From contig CM055266.1 in NCBI GenBank assembly GCA_029237695.1, positions 107,153,370-107,217,369 of the forward strand: 64,000 nucleotides of DNA, read 5' to 3'. This document shows, piece by piece, positions 35,663-45,590 of the stretch (position 1 is the stretch's first letter; each line of letters starts with the position of its first letter). Source of the stretch: Conchocele bisecta (taxonomy: Eukaryota; Mollusca; Bivalvia; Lucinida; Thyasiridae). Below the pieces are notes generated by a model. That model was not told the origin of the DNA, did no database searches, and was given only the letters and a program-made list of their open reading frames with translations. Both the position numbers and the translations under genes were made by a program.

Positions 35663-38600
35663 TTTTTTTTTTCTCCATATATATTATTTTTTGTGATTTT
35701 AATATTTTCACAATTTTATGATTTTAATAAAAATAGCTATACATTGATAGAAACTTACCAACGATGAAAGTGTCCGTCTTTAAGTAATATATACACATTT
35801 ACGGAAAAAATTACTGATTTTTTGTAGCAATATCGGCACAACTAAATACGGTGATAGAATTTTTGTCAACTTTTCAACACCATTTACGGAAAATATTATT
35901 GATTTTCTAAAAACAATATCGGCGAAGGTGTACTGTGTACTGAACTACTTTTTTTTTTTAAATAACCAGCCGTCTAATAGATCTGTGTATAATCGGGAGT
36001 ATATCGTTAATTGTCATGTTGTCTCCGACAGTGAGGTGTTGCGGCACACATCAAAACGACACGTCAATTTCAAAACATTGACTAAGGGTCAACATTTACA
36101 GCTGTGTGGTGTCATCAGATCAACACCTCGTCACACACGAATGCGCATTATCGATTTTTTTCCACACAAAGCGACGTGTATTTTACAACTAGATCTGTGT
36201 AATGTGTCGGGTGTAGCCAAAGACCATACATAAATTCGTAATTAGTCACAGATGTAGCCTTAAAATATAATCGATTTCCTTAAATTACGTCCGCAAGTTG
36301 ACAGATATTTCAGAGCAGACGTCATCGTAATTTGCCGTTATTTATTTCCAAAATTAACCATATATTCTGTAAATGGCGTTGAAAGTTTACAATAAATTAA
36401 GACCAGATCAGTACGTTAAATCGCTATCGACGATCCGATGAGAGAGTAATACCGTTTAATAATACATGTTTTAATAATATGCATACATATTGTAATTAAT
36501 GTTTAATAGTGATATACTTATGAATAATATACGATACTATGGTTTATACTCCAGCACTATGTTTTAAGGCTGTGTGATTTGCCTCAATATAAGCTGGATT
36601 AATTAATACTTATATGCATGCGCTTCATGAGAACCTCAATACATTTAAAATATACAAATATTACTTAAAGGGGTATCGATATGATACATTTTAATAATAT
36701 AAATATTGAAAATACACATTACAATCGCTTACAACATAAGTTATTGATCGAAAATAGTCACTGCATCGTGACCTATTTGACCGCATTACCTATTGCGCGG
36801 GTACCTCATCAAACCCCCTGTTTACATAGGTAACTGGGGGTATAGTGAGGTACGCTCGCTAATACAATGTTTGCGTAATGAAACTTGGATTGAGAAATTT
36901 ACAAATACAGCATCAGGTTTAGAGATTGAACACTGCACTAAACTATGCTTAAACATTGCAAAATATGAACCACTCATACATTCCTTTACCCAAAGCATTG
37001 GAAAATAAAATAGCAATAATCAATGTGAAAAATAAAGACAAATAAATGCTTATTTCACGCAATAAACTCTGCTCCTAATCCTGCTTCAGATCATTCTGAC
37101 AGATTATCAAAATATCCTGATTATTCACTTTACTTAAAAACTGAAGGTATTGACACTCCCATACCAATATCTCAAATATCAAAATTAGAGAAACAAAATA
37201 ATCTGGCAAGTAATGTGTAGGGATATACAATAACAAAGAATAAATAAGCATATTCCCATATTACGTATCAGACCAACCAAAAGAAATGCAAATACTTAAT
37301 TTACTTTTGATATCACAAGATGGAGAAGTTGATACTGATGAAGACGTTGATACTGATGAAGAAGGAATAATAGATGAAAAGTATGACCCTGATGTTGATG
37401 AAGTATTCTTAAACCATTTGGAATGTGAGGTCAGCAGCATTAACAATACTTTTGCCCATCCCAAACCACTAATAATGACATCAAAGACTATGAAAACGCT
37501 ACATATTGTTAGATATGTGAACACTAATTGGCTAATAAGAAGAGACCACTGCCACATTACAGATGAATACAGAGGTGCAGCAAAAGGTGTTATCATCTGT
37601 ATTTCAAATAATGCCGAAAAGTACATCTCATTTAGCATTGGTCAACTTAAATTCTTGGATAGTTCAATTCATGGCTTCTTCACTGATTTCAAAATCACTA
37701 ACAATGTGTTTGGTAAACAAGCCAATCTACTTCTACGTAAAGGAATTTAACCTTATGAATATATTGACAGCCAAGAAAGATTTGACGAAACACAATTGCC
37801 ATCCATAGATAACTTTTACAGCAGTCTTACAGATGAAAGTATCAGCCCCGGAGACTATGAACACGCACAAAAGATATGGAACTAATTCAGCTGTCAAACT
37901 CTTGGTGATTATCACGATTTATATCTCAAAACTGACATCACTCTACTTGTCGATGTCTTCCAAACATTTAGAAAACATGTAGGAATGCATACAAACTTGA
38001 CCCACTACATTACTACACTGCCCCTGGTTTATCATGGGATGCATAACTCAAATACACACACACATAGATTTAGAACTACTAACATATATCGATATGCATT
38101 TGTTCATAGAGAAAGGTATGCGTGGTGGTATAAGTATGGTATCTAAAAGACATACCAAAGCAAACAATCCACATGTCGCTGACTACAACCCAGACAAAGA
38201 AAATAACTACATCATGTATTACGATGCAAACAATTTATATGGTTGGGCGATGAGCCAACCACTGCCATACTCCGGTTTCAAATTGAAGGCTCTAAATAGC
38301 AGAGGTATAGTTGCCCATCCTAAACCAGGCAAAGGTCTACTACTTGAGGTAGATTTAGAATATCCCAAAAATCTGCACAAATTGCTAAACGATTATCCAC
38401 TTGCACCTGAGAAATTAGCAGTGAAAAAAGAATGTTTATCAGAATATCAAACAGAACTTCTTGACAATAACAGTATGATAGATATTGAGAAACTTGTCCC
38501 CAATCTGATGGACAAGAAGAAATATGTGATACACTACAGAAATCTACAGTTGTACCTATCACTTGGCATGAAGCTCAAGAAAGTACACCGAGTATTAGAT

Positions 38601-39458
38601 TTCAATGAGAAACCATGGATGGAACCATACATTCGTCTAAACACCGAATTCCGTAAAAAAGCAAATTCTACATTTGAAAAAGATTTCTATAAACTAATGA
38701 ACAACGCTGTATTTGGGAAAACAATGGAGAATCTACGCAAAAGAGTAGACATAAAGCTAGTAAGAAAAGATGGTAGTGAAAATGAAAGGTTAAGAAAAAT
38801 CATAGCTAAACCTAATTTCAATAGACGTGTCAAATTCTCAAATGAATTATCTACTATACATGTAAACAAAACTAAACTAACGCTAAACAAGCCAATCTAT
38901 GTTGGCATGGCTGTCTTCGACTTATCAAAAGACCTGATGTATGACTGGTACTATAACAAACTGAAAAAGAAGCATGCCGAAAGAAAACTGCACATTGTTG
39001 TATACAGACACCGATAGTAAGATGTATACAAAGATATGGCTGAGATGAAAGATGAATATGACTTCTCTGATTATCTAAAATACCATCTACTCTACGATGA
39101 AACAAACACAAAATTCATCGGCAAAATGAAAGATAAATGCGTTGGCACTCCAATAGCAGAATATATTGGTCTCCGCCAAAAGTTATACTCTATACTGCGA
39201 GCAGACGAACAACTCATCAAGAAAGCAAAGGGAGTAAAGAAATATGTATTAAAAAAACAAATAAATTTTGAAAAGTACAAGGATTCACTGTTCAACAAGA
39301 AATCATACACTCATGGCATGAATATGCTACGCTCCATGCGCCATAAAATATACGGACTAACAATGAACAAAACAACACTCTCACCACTCGACACAAAACG
39401 ATACATTACACCCGATGGAATCATGACATGCGAGTTTGGGTATCAGCCGGAACAATAA

Positions 39459-41136
39459 GAAGCTCTTCCTTCACAAAGCCTCTGGTTACCAATCACCAGT
39501 TCACCCCTAGAGATAACTGATAAGCCATCCCCTGGCTACTGCAGTGGGCTTATCAGCTCTGACTCCCTGGGAATATTTGATGCAATTTCCACATAGGATT
39601 ATCAGGCAAGGGGTGTCTTACATTAACTGACTAAAAACAGTTTATATATTATCCAATACATCTGAAAATTCATATGTATAGCGTTCCGAGATTTATCTAC
39701 GTAATGATGTAATTTTCATTATGCACTTCCCTCATTTCATTATGCAGGACATGATAAAACAGTCATAATCTATTAAACAATCTGAATTTATCAAGTTTAT
39801 TGAATGTACAAGTATGTGTTCAAGTCACTATTGACAAAACATGGCTTATTTCATTCATGTCCAGTGGATATCCTGATCAGCCTGCGCATTTATGATGACT
39901 GACCGAAATGCGAACAATGTAGATCCTGACTAGACGGTGTGGATGCGCTGGCCTGTATGGTTTTTCACTGGTTGCAAATGTAATAAGCCCGGTTTTATCA
40001 GATCATAGCTGAGTTAGTTTCACTTTATCAATGTTGTGAATTGTTTTGTGTTATATTTGGTTTCTTATTAATTTCTATAGTATGTACAATGAGGACAGAA
40101 AACAATAAATTTGTAGATTCTCATCCATTGTTTTGCAAAGGTGTGGTGGGTGTGAAACTTTAATTTTTTAGTTATTTTATTGAACATTATTCCAAATTAC
40201 TGTACAAATAGAATAATGCCTGAATGTTTGGAAAATATATACTTGTAACCAAAATTAATTAGGCAGCTTATTTTAGGGGCGGGTGAGAATGAGAATCTAT
40301 AAAATACTTTTCTCCGGTCTACATGCCATAACTGCGTGCTCATGTAGCTGGGGTAATAACGTACGTAACTTACAGGTCCCAAATGTCACAGTGAGTCTTG
40401 ATACAGTGTTGAATCTCGATATAATCCAAAATTTAAATCCTTCTTTTCACAGAAATGAATTTCACATTTTTGACACTTGTAAATGAAATTTCACATTGAC
40501 ACACAATTTGCATCATGATGATGCACACTTTTATTTACACGTTTTATAAATACAAGAGTAGGTATATTTTGTAGTTAACATTTCAACATATCAGGATACC
40601 ATGACGCACACGTGGATATTGCACTGTTGGCATGTGTTGACAACCTCGCGTCTCGTCTTTTTTTTACTGCATTGTCGGCAGCGGCCTTTCTTCTCGGCTC
40701 TCTTTGGGAAACCAGGCTGACCTCTGGCTGTGTGTTTCGTGTATATGTTTTCATGCGATCACTGGTGTGGAGGTATCGGGATATCTTGTCAAAACGGTCT
40801 GTTTTCATGACTCTCACAAAGAATGAATTATAACTGTCCTATTAGCATAACGTGATACGTGGCTGCAACTGGAGAAATGGATTCAATTGTTGGGACCAGT
40901 GTAAATCCAGACCAGCCTGTGCATTCGCACAGTCAGATCAGGGTCAGACCCGACCTCGCTCTGCCTCTGCTGCAATTACATTTTATAACGAATAAACATT
41001 TTATCGTTCTGTCCGTCAATTTGTAACGTCATCAAAAAAGCTTCTGGATACTTTCTGTGAAAAAAAAGCTAATTTATCCAAAAATGCTATCTATTAGTCC
41101 AGATCAGATAATGAATTTATCTACTGGGGGTATGTG
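39459..41136. other. Non-viral spacer inside Polinton B
   Basis: The first 420 bp repeat the PolB downstream flank seen at 28455-28876. Then come units of the dispersed 'gatc' foldback family at about 39900-39965 and 40895-40950. The open frames at 40283, 40575 and 40612 have no motifs. This stretch is probably host-type repeat DNA inserted between PolB and integrase. Confidence 0.5.
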
Positions 41137-41276
41137 TGTCACAGGGCGAGAAAAATGTGCACCAGCCCGGGGTTCGAACCCGGGACCTCTGGTTTACCGT
41201 ACCATCACCCTAACCGACTGAGCTAGCCGGGCACGAATACACACTTCCTCCCCACTGTGAGTTACGTACCGTGACA
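41137..41276 (-). repeat. TRIM 3' LTR (minus orientation)
   Basis: 140 bp. Carries the better-preserved tRNA-like sequence and, in transcription order after it, a T5 run (complement of 41151-41155). Differs from the other LTR at about 11 positions. Confidence 0.8.
41157..41234 (-). other. tRNA-Lys-like sequence within the TRIM LTR
   Basis: On the minus strand it begins gtGCCCGGCTAGCTCAGTCGG. TAGCTCAGTCGG is a perfect match to the pol III A-box consensus, and GGTTCGAACCC matches the B box with one change. The D stem (GCTC/GGGT with wobble), anticodon stem (4 bp) and T stem (5 bp, CCGGG/CCCGG) can form. The acceptor has about 5 of 7 pairs. The anticodon-loop position usually U33 is C, and the loop would read GGT, so it should not decode. 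The first ~20 nt equal those I recall for animal tRNA-Lys(CUU), so a tRNA-Lys origin is likely. Confidence 0.7.
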
Positions 41277-41288
41277 TACTTCCCCGCC
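41277..41288 (-). other. Polypurine tract of the TRIM
   Basis: Minus strand 'ggcggggaagta', adjacent to the 3' LTR start. This is the expected position and base composition for the plus-strand DNA primer. Confidence 0.6.
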
Positions 41289-41376
41289 AAATTCGAATTC
41301 GTCCCCGAATTATATATTTAATTCGTACCTGAATTCCATATGTTTGGTACAATTTGGGCAGTATTTATCAGTCACG

Positions 41377-41394
41377 GTCCCTCGTTGGGCGCCA
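41377..41394 (-). other. tRNA-Lys-type primer-binding site of the TRIM
   Basis: Minus strand TGGCGCCCAACGAGGGAC, two bases downstream of the 5' LTR. It begins with TGG (complement of the CCA tail) and matches the complement of the tRNA-Lys(UUU) 3' end at 15 of 18 positions as I recall that sequence. Confidence 0.7.
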
Positions 41395-41396
41395 AA

Positions 41397-41536
41397 TGTC
41401 ACAGGGCGAGAACAATGTGCACCGGCCCGGTGCACGAACCCGGGACCTCTGGTTTACTGTACCATCGTCCTAACCGACTGAGCTAACCGGGAACGAATAC
41501 ACACTTCCTCCCCACAGTGAGTTACGTACCGTGACA
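41397..41536 (-). repeat. TRIM 5' LTR (minus orientation)
   Basis: 140 bp with 'tgtcac...gtgaca' ends. The tRNA-like part keeps the A box, but the T arm is mutated ('ggttcgtgcac') and the T5 run is interrupted by a G, so pol III signals are weaker than in the other copy. Confidence 0.8.
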
Positions 41537-41540
41537 TGTG

Positions 41541-42121
41541 CACAGGTAAGATTGAATATTACCCCACCAACTTGCATCTACAGTAAAACATATGATCTTT
41601 ACAAAGGGTATTGACTGGAACTTTTCGACTTACTTTAGTTGCCCTGTGAGTATGTGGGTGGGGAGTTCAATCGCATGTGATGTAAATAATAAGATCAACT
41701 CAGCTGCAAAATGCGCATAAACACCCGGATCCGAGCCAGTCTATCATCTCTTCTTCAACCACTGGCCGCCTGTTGGGATCAGGCTGTTTGAGCACAATTA
41801 TTCGCTATTTCAATTGTAAATTTCGATGCTTTCCTGCGTTGTAAACAGATTAAAATTTTCGCCATGTGGAAATCGTTCTTTCTTTGTCGTATATAACAAT
41901 AAATCTGAATTTACGTCGATCTCTAAATATCTATTGAAAACGACCAATAGCAAACGATGACATAACTCGTCATGAGGGATACACTGCTAGCTTTATCGAA
42001 CGTCAATTCTCGTCGCGCGGGATAGGGTTAAGATAAACTGCAATGAGCTAACTCGGCGTGCGGGACACAGAAGCAGATAAAGCCGACGCCTTATCTCGGC
42101 GGTAGGGGCGAATGAGTTAAG
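41541..42121. other. Intergenic, no gene recognised
   Basis: Contains several CG-containing motifs ('gtcgcgcgggata', 'aactcggcgtgcgg') but no coding frame. It ends where the truncated integrase begins, so a breakpoint in the Polinton lies at about 42120. Confidence 0.45.
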
Positions 42122-42669
42122 TCATTCCCTATTTCGTTTATGTGGATTGTCCAACTCCTTAGCATACTGATAACCAAACAATCTATCAGCCAGTGTCCTA
42201 TTAAATCTTTCAACAATGGCTTGGTCTCTATGAATTTCTCTTCTACCGCGCCTTATATTTAAATTATGTTTTTCCATCAACTGTGTTACACTTCCCATAA
42301 ATTCTCTCCCAGGGCCTACTTGCAGTAATTTTGGATAAGTTAGTTTTTTTTTATAAATATGTTCGAACGCCTTTACAACCTCCTTTCTGTCCTTTGAAGT
42401 CAGTGGTCCTGCCTCTTTATATCTACTAGCAACATCAACAACAGTCAATGCATACTTATATGTTTTTCGACCAACAGTGTCATGTGGTAGGAATATCAAT
42501 CCTCTTGATGAACTTCATTCTTGTTAGAAACATCAAATTTTGGTCTCACTATTTTCTTTGGTGCAGGTAAATAGATCTGCCATACCGCTTGTTTCTTTAA
42601 GAAATTCAATGCTTCTTTATCACTTACTTTAGTGGCTTTTGCTAATTTCTTAACAGCTGTTTTCTCCAT
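42122..42669 (-). pseudogene. Polinton B retroviral-type integrase, truncated
   Basis: Starts at the ATG at 42669 (MEKTAVKKLAKATKV). A one-base frameshift lies near 42500, then IFLPHDTVGRKTYKYALTVV and onward. This is the RVE-fold integrase that inserts Polinton DNA. The catalytic D,D,E set is mostly visible: Asp in VVDVASRY; the second position reads VGPGREF, so Asp is replaced by Gly; and Glu in AIVERFNRTL lies 35 residues after that position, the D-D35E spacing. The frame stops at 42122 after AKELDNPHKRNRE, lacking any C-terminal chromodomain or other tail. Between loss of Asp, frameshift and truncation it is inactive. It is divergent with the plus-strand gene at 42712. Confidence 0.9.
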
Positions 42670-42711
42670 TTTTTTTATTTCTATTTAAGATACATTTCTA
42701 TAACATAAACA
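42670..42711. promoter_or_regulatory. Divergent intergenic region, integrase / small protein
   Basis: Only 42 bp, AT-rich ('ttttttatttctatttaaga'), between opposed start codons at 42669 and 42712. It must hold both upstream signals if these genes were expressed; a 'tatttaa' stretch could serve as a TATA-like element. Inference from spacing only. Confidence 0.3.
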
Positions 42712-43029
42712 ATGACACAACAAATCACACAAGCTCAGTTTGAAGAAATGCTCAAAGAGCAGGTTCAATATAGCACAATGAAATGGGTAGAATTAAAAAT
42801 GAAAGAAATCTATACTATTACAGATTACAAATGTGTGAATACTTCTTATGGTGAATCTATGGTTTTGTCACTATCTGATAACACTGAGGTATGGGCACCA
42901 GACCGTCTTAAAGACAAAATTGAACAATGTAAATCTGAAGAGTTACCATACTATGTGAAACCATTAGGGTTGAAACCATGTAAAAACAATAAGAAAAATA
43001 AGTATAATGCTTTTGATTTTGTATATTAA
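42712..43029 (+). CDS. Polinton B small protein, possibly ssDNA-binding
   Basis: 105 codons, intact. After a helical N-terminus it has YTITDYKCVNTSYGESMVLSL and EVWAPDRL, then LPYYVKPLGLK and a basic patch KNNKKNKYNAFDFVY. The order of short beta-strand-like segments resembles small OB-fold-like proteins; by eye this is suggestive only, and single-stranded DNA binding is an inference that fits a protein-primed replicon. It sits between integrase and the minus-strand virion genes and is one of the few undamaged genes of the element. Confidence 0.55.
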   Translation: MTQQITQAQFEEMLKEQVQYSTMKWVELKMKEIYTITDYKCVNTSYGESMVLSLSDNTEVWAPDRLKDKIEQCKSEELPYYVKPLGLKPCKNNKKNKYNAFDFVY

Positions 43030-43098
43030 TATAATGAATAATTTTATGGGCTTTTAAGCCCTATTTTTATGCCTACGGACTAAAATGAAAGCCAAAAT

Positions 43099-43626
43099 TT
43101 ACTTCCCATTTATATTTTTTAACAAATCGGTTTTGATTTTTTCTCGTAGTGTTTTTTTTTCTTCAACATAAATCTCAAACTTTATAGGTTTTCTAACATC
43201 TGCTTTCATTTGTTCATATTTATCCATTTCTCCCATAATCAATTTAAATTCTTCATCAGATACATTACCATTTTGTAATGCAGTAGAAACTGTATTTGCA
43301 ATATAATTAAGTTTTGCCATTGCAAGCATACGTATCTCATCATGTTTTTTAGCTTTTTTAGTAGTTTAGTATTAATAGATTTGCTTGTAAATGCAAATGC
43401 ACATCATATACTACCAGCAATACCAAGGCCGAATGAAACGGGCACACCTACAACAGTTAATAATAGTCCGGCACTCGTCCCACCCATTACCAGACCAACA
43501 GTAATTAATCCAGACTGAACACCATTTAGTATGTTCACGGCTCTTTTATATTTATTTTCGTATTGTTTTCCTTATTACCACTTCATTGTCTAGCTTATGT
43601 TTTAAAGCACTTATTTCACTAAGCAT
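43099..43626 (-). pseudogene. Polinton B membrane protein, broken
   Basis: Start at the ATG at 43626, immediately after the stop of the upstream gene (TGAATG). A short helical N-terminus (SEISALKHKLDNEVVIRK) is followed by a frameshift and a long hydrophobic stretch with VNILNGVQSGLITV, GGTSAGLLLTV and VPVSFGLGIAGSI. A TGA (about 43408) and a further frameshift interrupt it before the soluble tail 43099-43329 (LNYIANTVSTALQNGNVSDE and KYEQMKADVRKPIKFEIY). Likely a virion or host-membrane protein; exact role unknown. Confidence 0.6.
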
Positions 43627-43932
43627 TCACTTTGGGGGTGCCATTAATACACTTTTTACCTCATCAGTTGCAAAACCCTCTCTGATGACGCTGCATAAAC
43701 CCATTCGTAAAACACTTCCACGACACATCATAGTATAACCACAGTTTTCATGCGCCGAACCAGAAGCACCATCTCCAAATGCAAATTCAGTAGAGCCATC
43801 ACGTAATGGTCCAGACTCTTCAGCCCACACAGTTATTACCCTTTCACGTTTATAGAACAACTCTGCTACATGTTTATCTCCGGCGTCTATATAATCTGTA
43901 AGACTATTTTCATCTGCTCCATAAATACTCAT
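43627..43932 (-). CDS. Polinton B uncharacterised 101-residue protein
   Basis: Intact frame, MSIYGADENSLTDYIDAG at the start and CGYTMMCRGSVLRMGLC near residues 65-81. It starts 5 bp after the upstream minus-strand gene ends (43938) and its stop abuts the next start, so the three genes look like one closely packed minus-strand transcription unit. Rich in Gly, Ser and Cys; no domain recognised. Virion location is inferred only from neighbours. Confidence 0.55.
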   Translation of the reverse strand: MSIYGADENSLTDYIDAGDKHVAELFYKRERVITVWAEESGPLRDGSTEFAFGDGASGSAHENCGYTMMCRGSVLRMGLCSVIREGFATDEVKSVLMAPPK

Positions 43933-43937
43933 TGTTT

Positions 43938-45545
43938 TTATATAACTTCTAATGTTATTATAAATGGTAAATTATGATTATCAATTATATTATTATTTTT
44001 ATCTCTAATTTCAATTCTCAATTCATTTATATCGCCGTTTTGTAGATTTAGATATGCTGGGTGTGCAAATGTCACAGTATCTGACTCTCCAAATGTCATT
44101 TTGCGAACTGGTATCACACCAATAAAATTACTCCTTTTGCCGTTGAGTAAATTACATGATGTATTTACTTGGTCAAGATAGATATATACAGATTTGGTAA
44201 TGAAATTAACTGGATTAGAACCTGGATGGGAACCTGCGCGTTACCAATCTGGATTAATATTAAACCCTAGCAGATTAAGAATATCGCTTGGTATCTTCAC
44301 TTTATATCCCAGGTGAACATGTACAGTACATATTCCGTTGGATTTATTTACAGTCAGTGCTAATGCATCATTACTTAAAATTGTACTCAATCTATTAAAC
44401 GAATATAATCTCGCTGGAATTGAATATTTTATGGTGACACCACGTGTAGAAGCCCATACACCGGGTAAAGCAGCTGCTGCTTTACCAGCTAACATTGCAA
44501 GTAAAGAGCCAAGCTGTTTTAATTGTTTCTTAATCCATTCTTTATCTCCTCCTTTTCCTGATGGTTTTGGAATACTTGCAGCACCACTTGCACCTCCAGT
44601 AATACTTAAAATTAAAGTGGAAATTATAAATCCAATAGCGGTTATAACTGAAACTATTGTTATTACCTGTTCTTTGAAGAGTGTTTTCAGTCTCTCTTTT
44701 AATGTTGTATATTTGTGTAATACTCTTTCGATTTTACTTTTTATTCTGTTAATTTGGGTTGGTAATGTTTCCTTATCATTTGATATAACTTCAAGACGAG
44801 CTTCACGCTCAGATTCAATATCCGCAATTTGTTTTTCTTTGCCTCTAGATTATCAGCATCAAATGTTATTGCGGCTGCCAACTTTAATACAGCGGCTTTC
44901 TTATTTTTATCAAGTTCATCAAGTTTTGCTATATTATTGGTGAGAGAGCCTTTTGTTTGTTGTAAAGCTTTGTTTAAAGCTTTAAGTTCTCTCAATGGTA
45001 ACGTTTCAAAATCATCAGTAATCCCTGTTGATGTATCTTTTGATAATGTGTCAATAATTTATTTTACTGATGTTTCTGTGTCTGTATTTGGTAATTCAGC
45101 AATTTCTATATTTTCAACATTTGGAATTTCATTTTCTATAGTTTGTATTGTAGCGATTGCCTCTATTTGCAACTTGTTCTTTCGTATGTCCAATAGCGAT
45201 TTTAGTTGTGTTGTACCTTTACCAGTAAATGCTTTAAATAATTGATTTGGATTGCCTTCACGGCTTATTCGTACACCCTTCCAGTACAGTGTTTTGTTTT
45301 TCGTATTTAAATCTGGTCTCAGTAAATCAAATTGCTGATCCGATATTCCAAACCTTTTTTGAATGCCTCTCTAAATGTGTATATAACCCTTGATTGCTGG
45401 GACAGTTCCACCTCTGAAGTTGATTGTTCAATGAAGTTGATTGTTCAATTTGAACAGTCGGTGTAGTTACACTGGTATCTATTGTAGATTCATCAGGAGC
45501 ATACGTTTCAGTATCATAATACATAAAGTCATTACCTTGGGCCAT
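43938..45545 (-). pseudogene. Polinton B coiled-coil/minor capsid candidate, broken
   Basis: About 535 codons, read in several frames. The start at 45545 (MAQGNDFMYYDTETYAPDES) opens an acidic Ser/Thr-rich part. 44741-44995 holds a coiled coil (LKALNKALQQTKGSLTNNIA and DELDKNKKAAVLKLAA). A hydrophobic segment with many Ile/Leu (about 44600-44660) is followed by GKGGDKEWIKKQLKQL and LAGKAAAALPG near 44465-44560. The C-terminal part (SVYIYLDQVNTSCNLLNGK, RKMTFGESDTVTFAHPAYL) ends at 43938. At least four frameshifts or stops occur. It is divergent from the capsid gene, 45 bp away. A minor capsid or penton-type role is inferred from gene order and the beta-rich C-terminus; I cannot prove it. Confidence 0.6.
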
Positions 45546-45590
45546 TAATATTTTTTATTAAGTAAATAATTCATAAATAAAAAAATATAA
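45546..45590. promoter_or_regulatory. Divergent promoter region of the virion modules
   Basis: 45 bp of almost pure A/T between the start codons of the minus-strand coiled-coil gene (45545) and the plus-strand capsid gene (45591). It contains 'ttttttattaagtaaata' and 'aaaaaaatataaatg'. It must contain upstream signals for both units; no specific factor site recognised. Confidence 0.35.

Larger units (their letters stand above)
32943..36880. mobile_element. R2.5 repeat element, copy 2, inserted in PolB
   Basis: Ends 'cattaagcaaaca' (32943-32955) and its complement (36868-36880). After removal of the 2306-bp insert at 33096-35401 it is about 1.63 kb. Relative to copy 1 it lacks about 430 bp (after 35787) and about 505 bp (near 36455). 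PolB coding sequence flanks both sides, which proves insertion into the viral gene. Confidence 0.8.
32383..39458 (+). pseudogene. Polinton B PolB, interrupted by nested transposons
   Basis: The start at 32383 (MSTNNIEYVLQLHREG) begins a charged coiled-coil-like N-terminal region that shifts frame near 32525 and runs to about 32942. The gene is then interrupted by R2.5 (32943-36880) and resumes with IEKFTNTASGLEIEHCTKL at 36887. Frames from 37286 hold LLLISQDGEVDTDEDV. A ~440-bp deletion (after 'gaccctgat', 37394) removes the zinc-finger-like and ExoI segments, and a ~107-bp deletion (about 37582) removes ExoII NLKGYDSH; both are still present in the 25.7-kb copy. 38034-39017 has motif A DANNLYGWAMSQ and motif B KLMNNAVFGKTMENL; a frameshift just before motif C leaves YTDTDS out of frame. 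39036-39458 is the C-terminus. Its role would have been replication of the element from protein-primed ends. Confidence 0.9.
41137..41536 (-). mobile_element. TRIM-type miniature LTR retroelement with tRNA-like LTRs
   Basis: Two 140-bp direct repeats (41137-41276 and 41397-41536, about 92% identical) each begin 'tgtcac' and end 'gtgaca' and are separated by 120 bp. 'tgtg' flanks both sides (41133-41136 and 41537-41540) as a 4-bp target duplication. Read on the minus strand, the 41397-41536 repeat is the 5' LTR; two bases after it lies a primer-binding-site-like sequence matching the complement of a tRNA-Lys 3' end at about 15 of 18 positions. A purine tract 'ggcggggaagta' directly precedes the 3' LTR. 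There is no gag or pol, so it must have been mobilised in trans. LTR divergence indicates an old insertion. Confidence 0.82.

Noticed and set aside
40575..40833. Overlapping frames at 40.6 kb as host exons
   Set aside because: No motif, no splice context, and both strands are open.
41157..41234. A functional tRNA gene
   Set aside because: Acceptor stem mismatches, C at the usual U33 position and its location inside both LTRs of a TRIM point to a tRNA-derived part of the element.
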